Below, piece by piece: positions 41,292 to 42,546 of a DNA stretch of 42,546 bases (within the stretch, counting starts at the first letter, position 1; each line of letters opens with the position of its first letter). The DNA is from Sedimenticola sp. (GTDB taxonomy: Bacteria; Pseudomonadota; Gammaproteobacteria; Chromatiales; Chromatiaceae), in the NCBI GenBank assembly GCA_011051655.1, contig DRKS01000092.1:1-42546 (forward strand). Direction: 5' to 3'. The notes beneath the pieces are model-generated. The model had not been told where the DNA came from. It made no database searches and saw only the letters and a program-made list of their open reading frames with translations. Both the position numbers and the translations under genes were made by a program.

Positions 41292-42546
41292 TCTCCTTTA
41301 CCTGGCCGCCGGGCTGCTGCTGGCCCGGCCGGCCCCGGCGGTGGATTTCATCAGCCTGGACCTGGGCCGGATCAGCGGGCCCGACTGGACGGCGGAATCC
41401 GTCAGCCTGAAGCTGGACTGGCGGGCGGGAACGGCGGCCGCTTTCAGCCTCTCCGCCGCCAGCATTAGCCACCCGGCCCTGCCGTTCCCCCTCGAAAACC
41501 CTGTTCTTTCCTGCGCCGTGGGTGTGATATCCGATTACCGGATTAGCTGCCAAAAAGGTGTGTTGCGGTTACACCATCCCGCCCTGGACAGCCCCGGGAT
41601 CCCCATCAGTTTCGACTGGGAAATCCAGGACCGGACACTCCATGCAGAGCTCGATGAGGTACGGCTGGCCGGAGGGGTCATGCAGGTGCAGGTTCGGTCC
41701 CAGGGGCAGGATTGGTCTGTCAGCGCGCAGGGAAAGTCGCTGGATATCGCCACTGCCCGGCGCAAGCTGGCGCCCTACCTGCCTGGAGCTGACGGCCTTG
41801 AACTGAGTGGCAAAATGGACCTCACCGCCTCGGTTTCCGGCGCCGGAGGGCGGCCGGCCCGGCTCCAGTGGCGGATTGATTTCAGCGACAGCGCCTTCAG
41901 CAGCGCCGACGGGACATACCTTGGGGAGGGATTGGCCGGGCGTTGGCGGGGAGCGCTGGCCGTATCCGCCGGGGCCTGGCAAGGTGATTCGGGGCTGGCC
42001 CTGAAAGAAGGGGCGGTACTCACCCCATTCGCCTACCTCGGAGTAGAAGCAGACCCTGTCTCTCTCGATGCCCGTCTCAGCCTGGACCCACAGGGGCTGG
42101 AGCTTGCATCCCTCGATTTCAGGCACCCCGGCCTGCTGGAATTTAACCTGGCCGGAAGGGTCTCCCTGGAGGCGGAGCCCGCCATCGAGCGCCTGAGATT
42201 GCAGACAAGGCCGCTGGAGCTCCAGGCCGTCTACGCCGCCTATGTGCAGCCCACCCAGGCCGAGTCTCTGCTGGCGAATCTGGAGTGGTCCGGCCGGGCC
42301 GAGGCCCTGCTGGATTATGTGGCACAAGGACCGCAACGGCTGGAACTGCGCCTCCACGATGTTCATGTCGGCGAGGGGCCGCCCCCGGCGGAGGAGGGCG
42401 TCCCCCGACGGCGGCGTTTTGCCCTGTCCGGCCTCGAGGGCAGGCTGGTCTGGACCCGGGGGCTGGAACCGGAGGACTCCGTCCTGGCCTGGGAGAACGG
42501 CCACCTGCTGGAGGGCATCAGCCTGGGGGCGGCGGAGTTGGATCTC
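41272..42546 (+). CDS. AsmA/YdbH-like large periplasmic protein, 5' part only
   Basis: An open frame of 425 codons runs from the GTG at 41272 to the window edge without a stop; an alternative GTG lies at 41242. It begins with a signal-like segment (LLYLAAGLLLARPAPA, then VDF). Repetitive beta-strand units follow, typical of AsmA-like/YdbH-like or YhdP-type proteins that bridge inner and outer membranes for lipid transport (DLTASVSGAGGRPARLQWRI, LSLDPQGLELASLDF). There is no cytochrome or enzyme motif. The start overlaps the end of cysM by 20 bases, so translation is probably coupled. The function is an inference from fold pattern only, and the 3' end is outside the window. Confidence 0.6.
   Translation, partial: MFSAGNSLLYLAAGLLLARPAPAVDFISLDLGRISGPDWTAESVSLKLDWRAGTAAAFSLSAASISHPALPFPLENPVLSCAVGVISDYRISCQKGVLRLHHPALDSPGIPISFDWEIQDRTLHAELDEVRLAGGVMQVQVRSQGQDWSVSAQGKSLDIATARRKLAPYLPGADGLELSGKMDLTASVSGAGGRPARLQWRIDFSDSAFSSADGTYLGEGLAGRWRGALAVSAGAWQGDSGLALKEGAVLTPFAYLGVEADPVSLDARLSLDPQGLELASLDFRHPGLLEFNLAGRVSLEAEPAIERLRLQTRPLELQAVYAAYVQPTQAESLLANLEWSGRAEALLDYVAQGPQRLELRLHDVHVGEGPPPAEEGVPRRRRFALSGLEGRLVWTRGLEPEDSVLAWENGHLLEGISLGAAELDL

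Overview
The window looks like a chromosomal segment of a GC-rich gammaproteobacterium. Three things suggest this: an exosortase A (XrtA/PEP-CTERM) exopolysaccharide locus, a GacS/BarA-type hybrid kinase beside cysM, and gammaproteobacterial-style polysaccharide genes. I cannot name a genus. No rRNA, tRNA or CRISPR array was seen.

Layout. (1) 192-5641, plus strand: EPS export and assembly genes. These are an outer-membrane beta-barrel, a Wzz-like chain-length determinant, a CpsD-like tyrosine kinase, and an ExeA-like AAA+ ATPase whose C-terminal half reads as a catalytically dead IS630-type transposase domain. (2) 5686-18747, minus strand: one tightly packed nine-gene block. It encodes seven multiheme c-type cytochromes with 58 heme-binding motifs in total, an outer-membrane barrel and a 72-residue Cys-rich membrane protein. 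Several junctions overlap (ATGA or TGATG), so it reads as one operon. I infer a trans-envelope electron conduit: quinone pool to a NapH-like ferredoxin/octaheme fusion, to periplasmic tri-, hexa-, hepta- and octahemes, to the barrel, to a large 18-heme NHL protein and/or a 930-residue octaheme protein. (3) 18986-27698, plus strand: sulfotransferase, IS3-family remnant, Wzx-type flippase, methyltransferase, O-antigen polymerase-like protein, three glycosyltransferases (GT2, GT-B type, WecG/TagA family) and a second sulfotransferase. (4) 27688-30834, minus strand: a third sulfotransferase and a secreted protein resembling TIM-barrel glycosidases. (5) 30935-37827, plus strand: XrtA-EpsI fusion, WecA-like initiating transferase, a PEP-CTERM protein with a complete-looking sigma-54 promoter, and the TPR lipoprotein PrsT. 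(6) 37835 to the end: BarA/GacS-like kinase (minus), cysM (plus), and the 5' part of a large AsmA/YdbH-like envelope protein that runs off the window.

Together the EPS genes would build and export a probably sulfated polysaccharide, with XrtA sorting PEP-CTERM proteins to the envelope or matrix. The cytochrome operon sits inside this locus, between the export genes and the glycan-assembly genes. That suggests, but does not prove, a functional link between biofilm matrix and extracellular electron transfer. The most unusual items are this 58-heme operon, the exact 69-residue diheme repeats in its largest protein, the ferredoxin/octaheme membrane fusion with CX3CH and CX4CH sites, and the ATPase/dead-transposase fusion.
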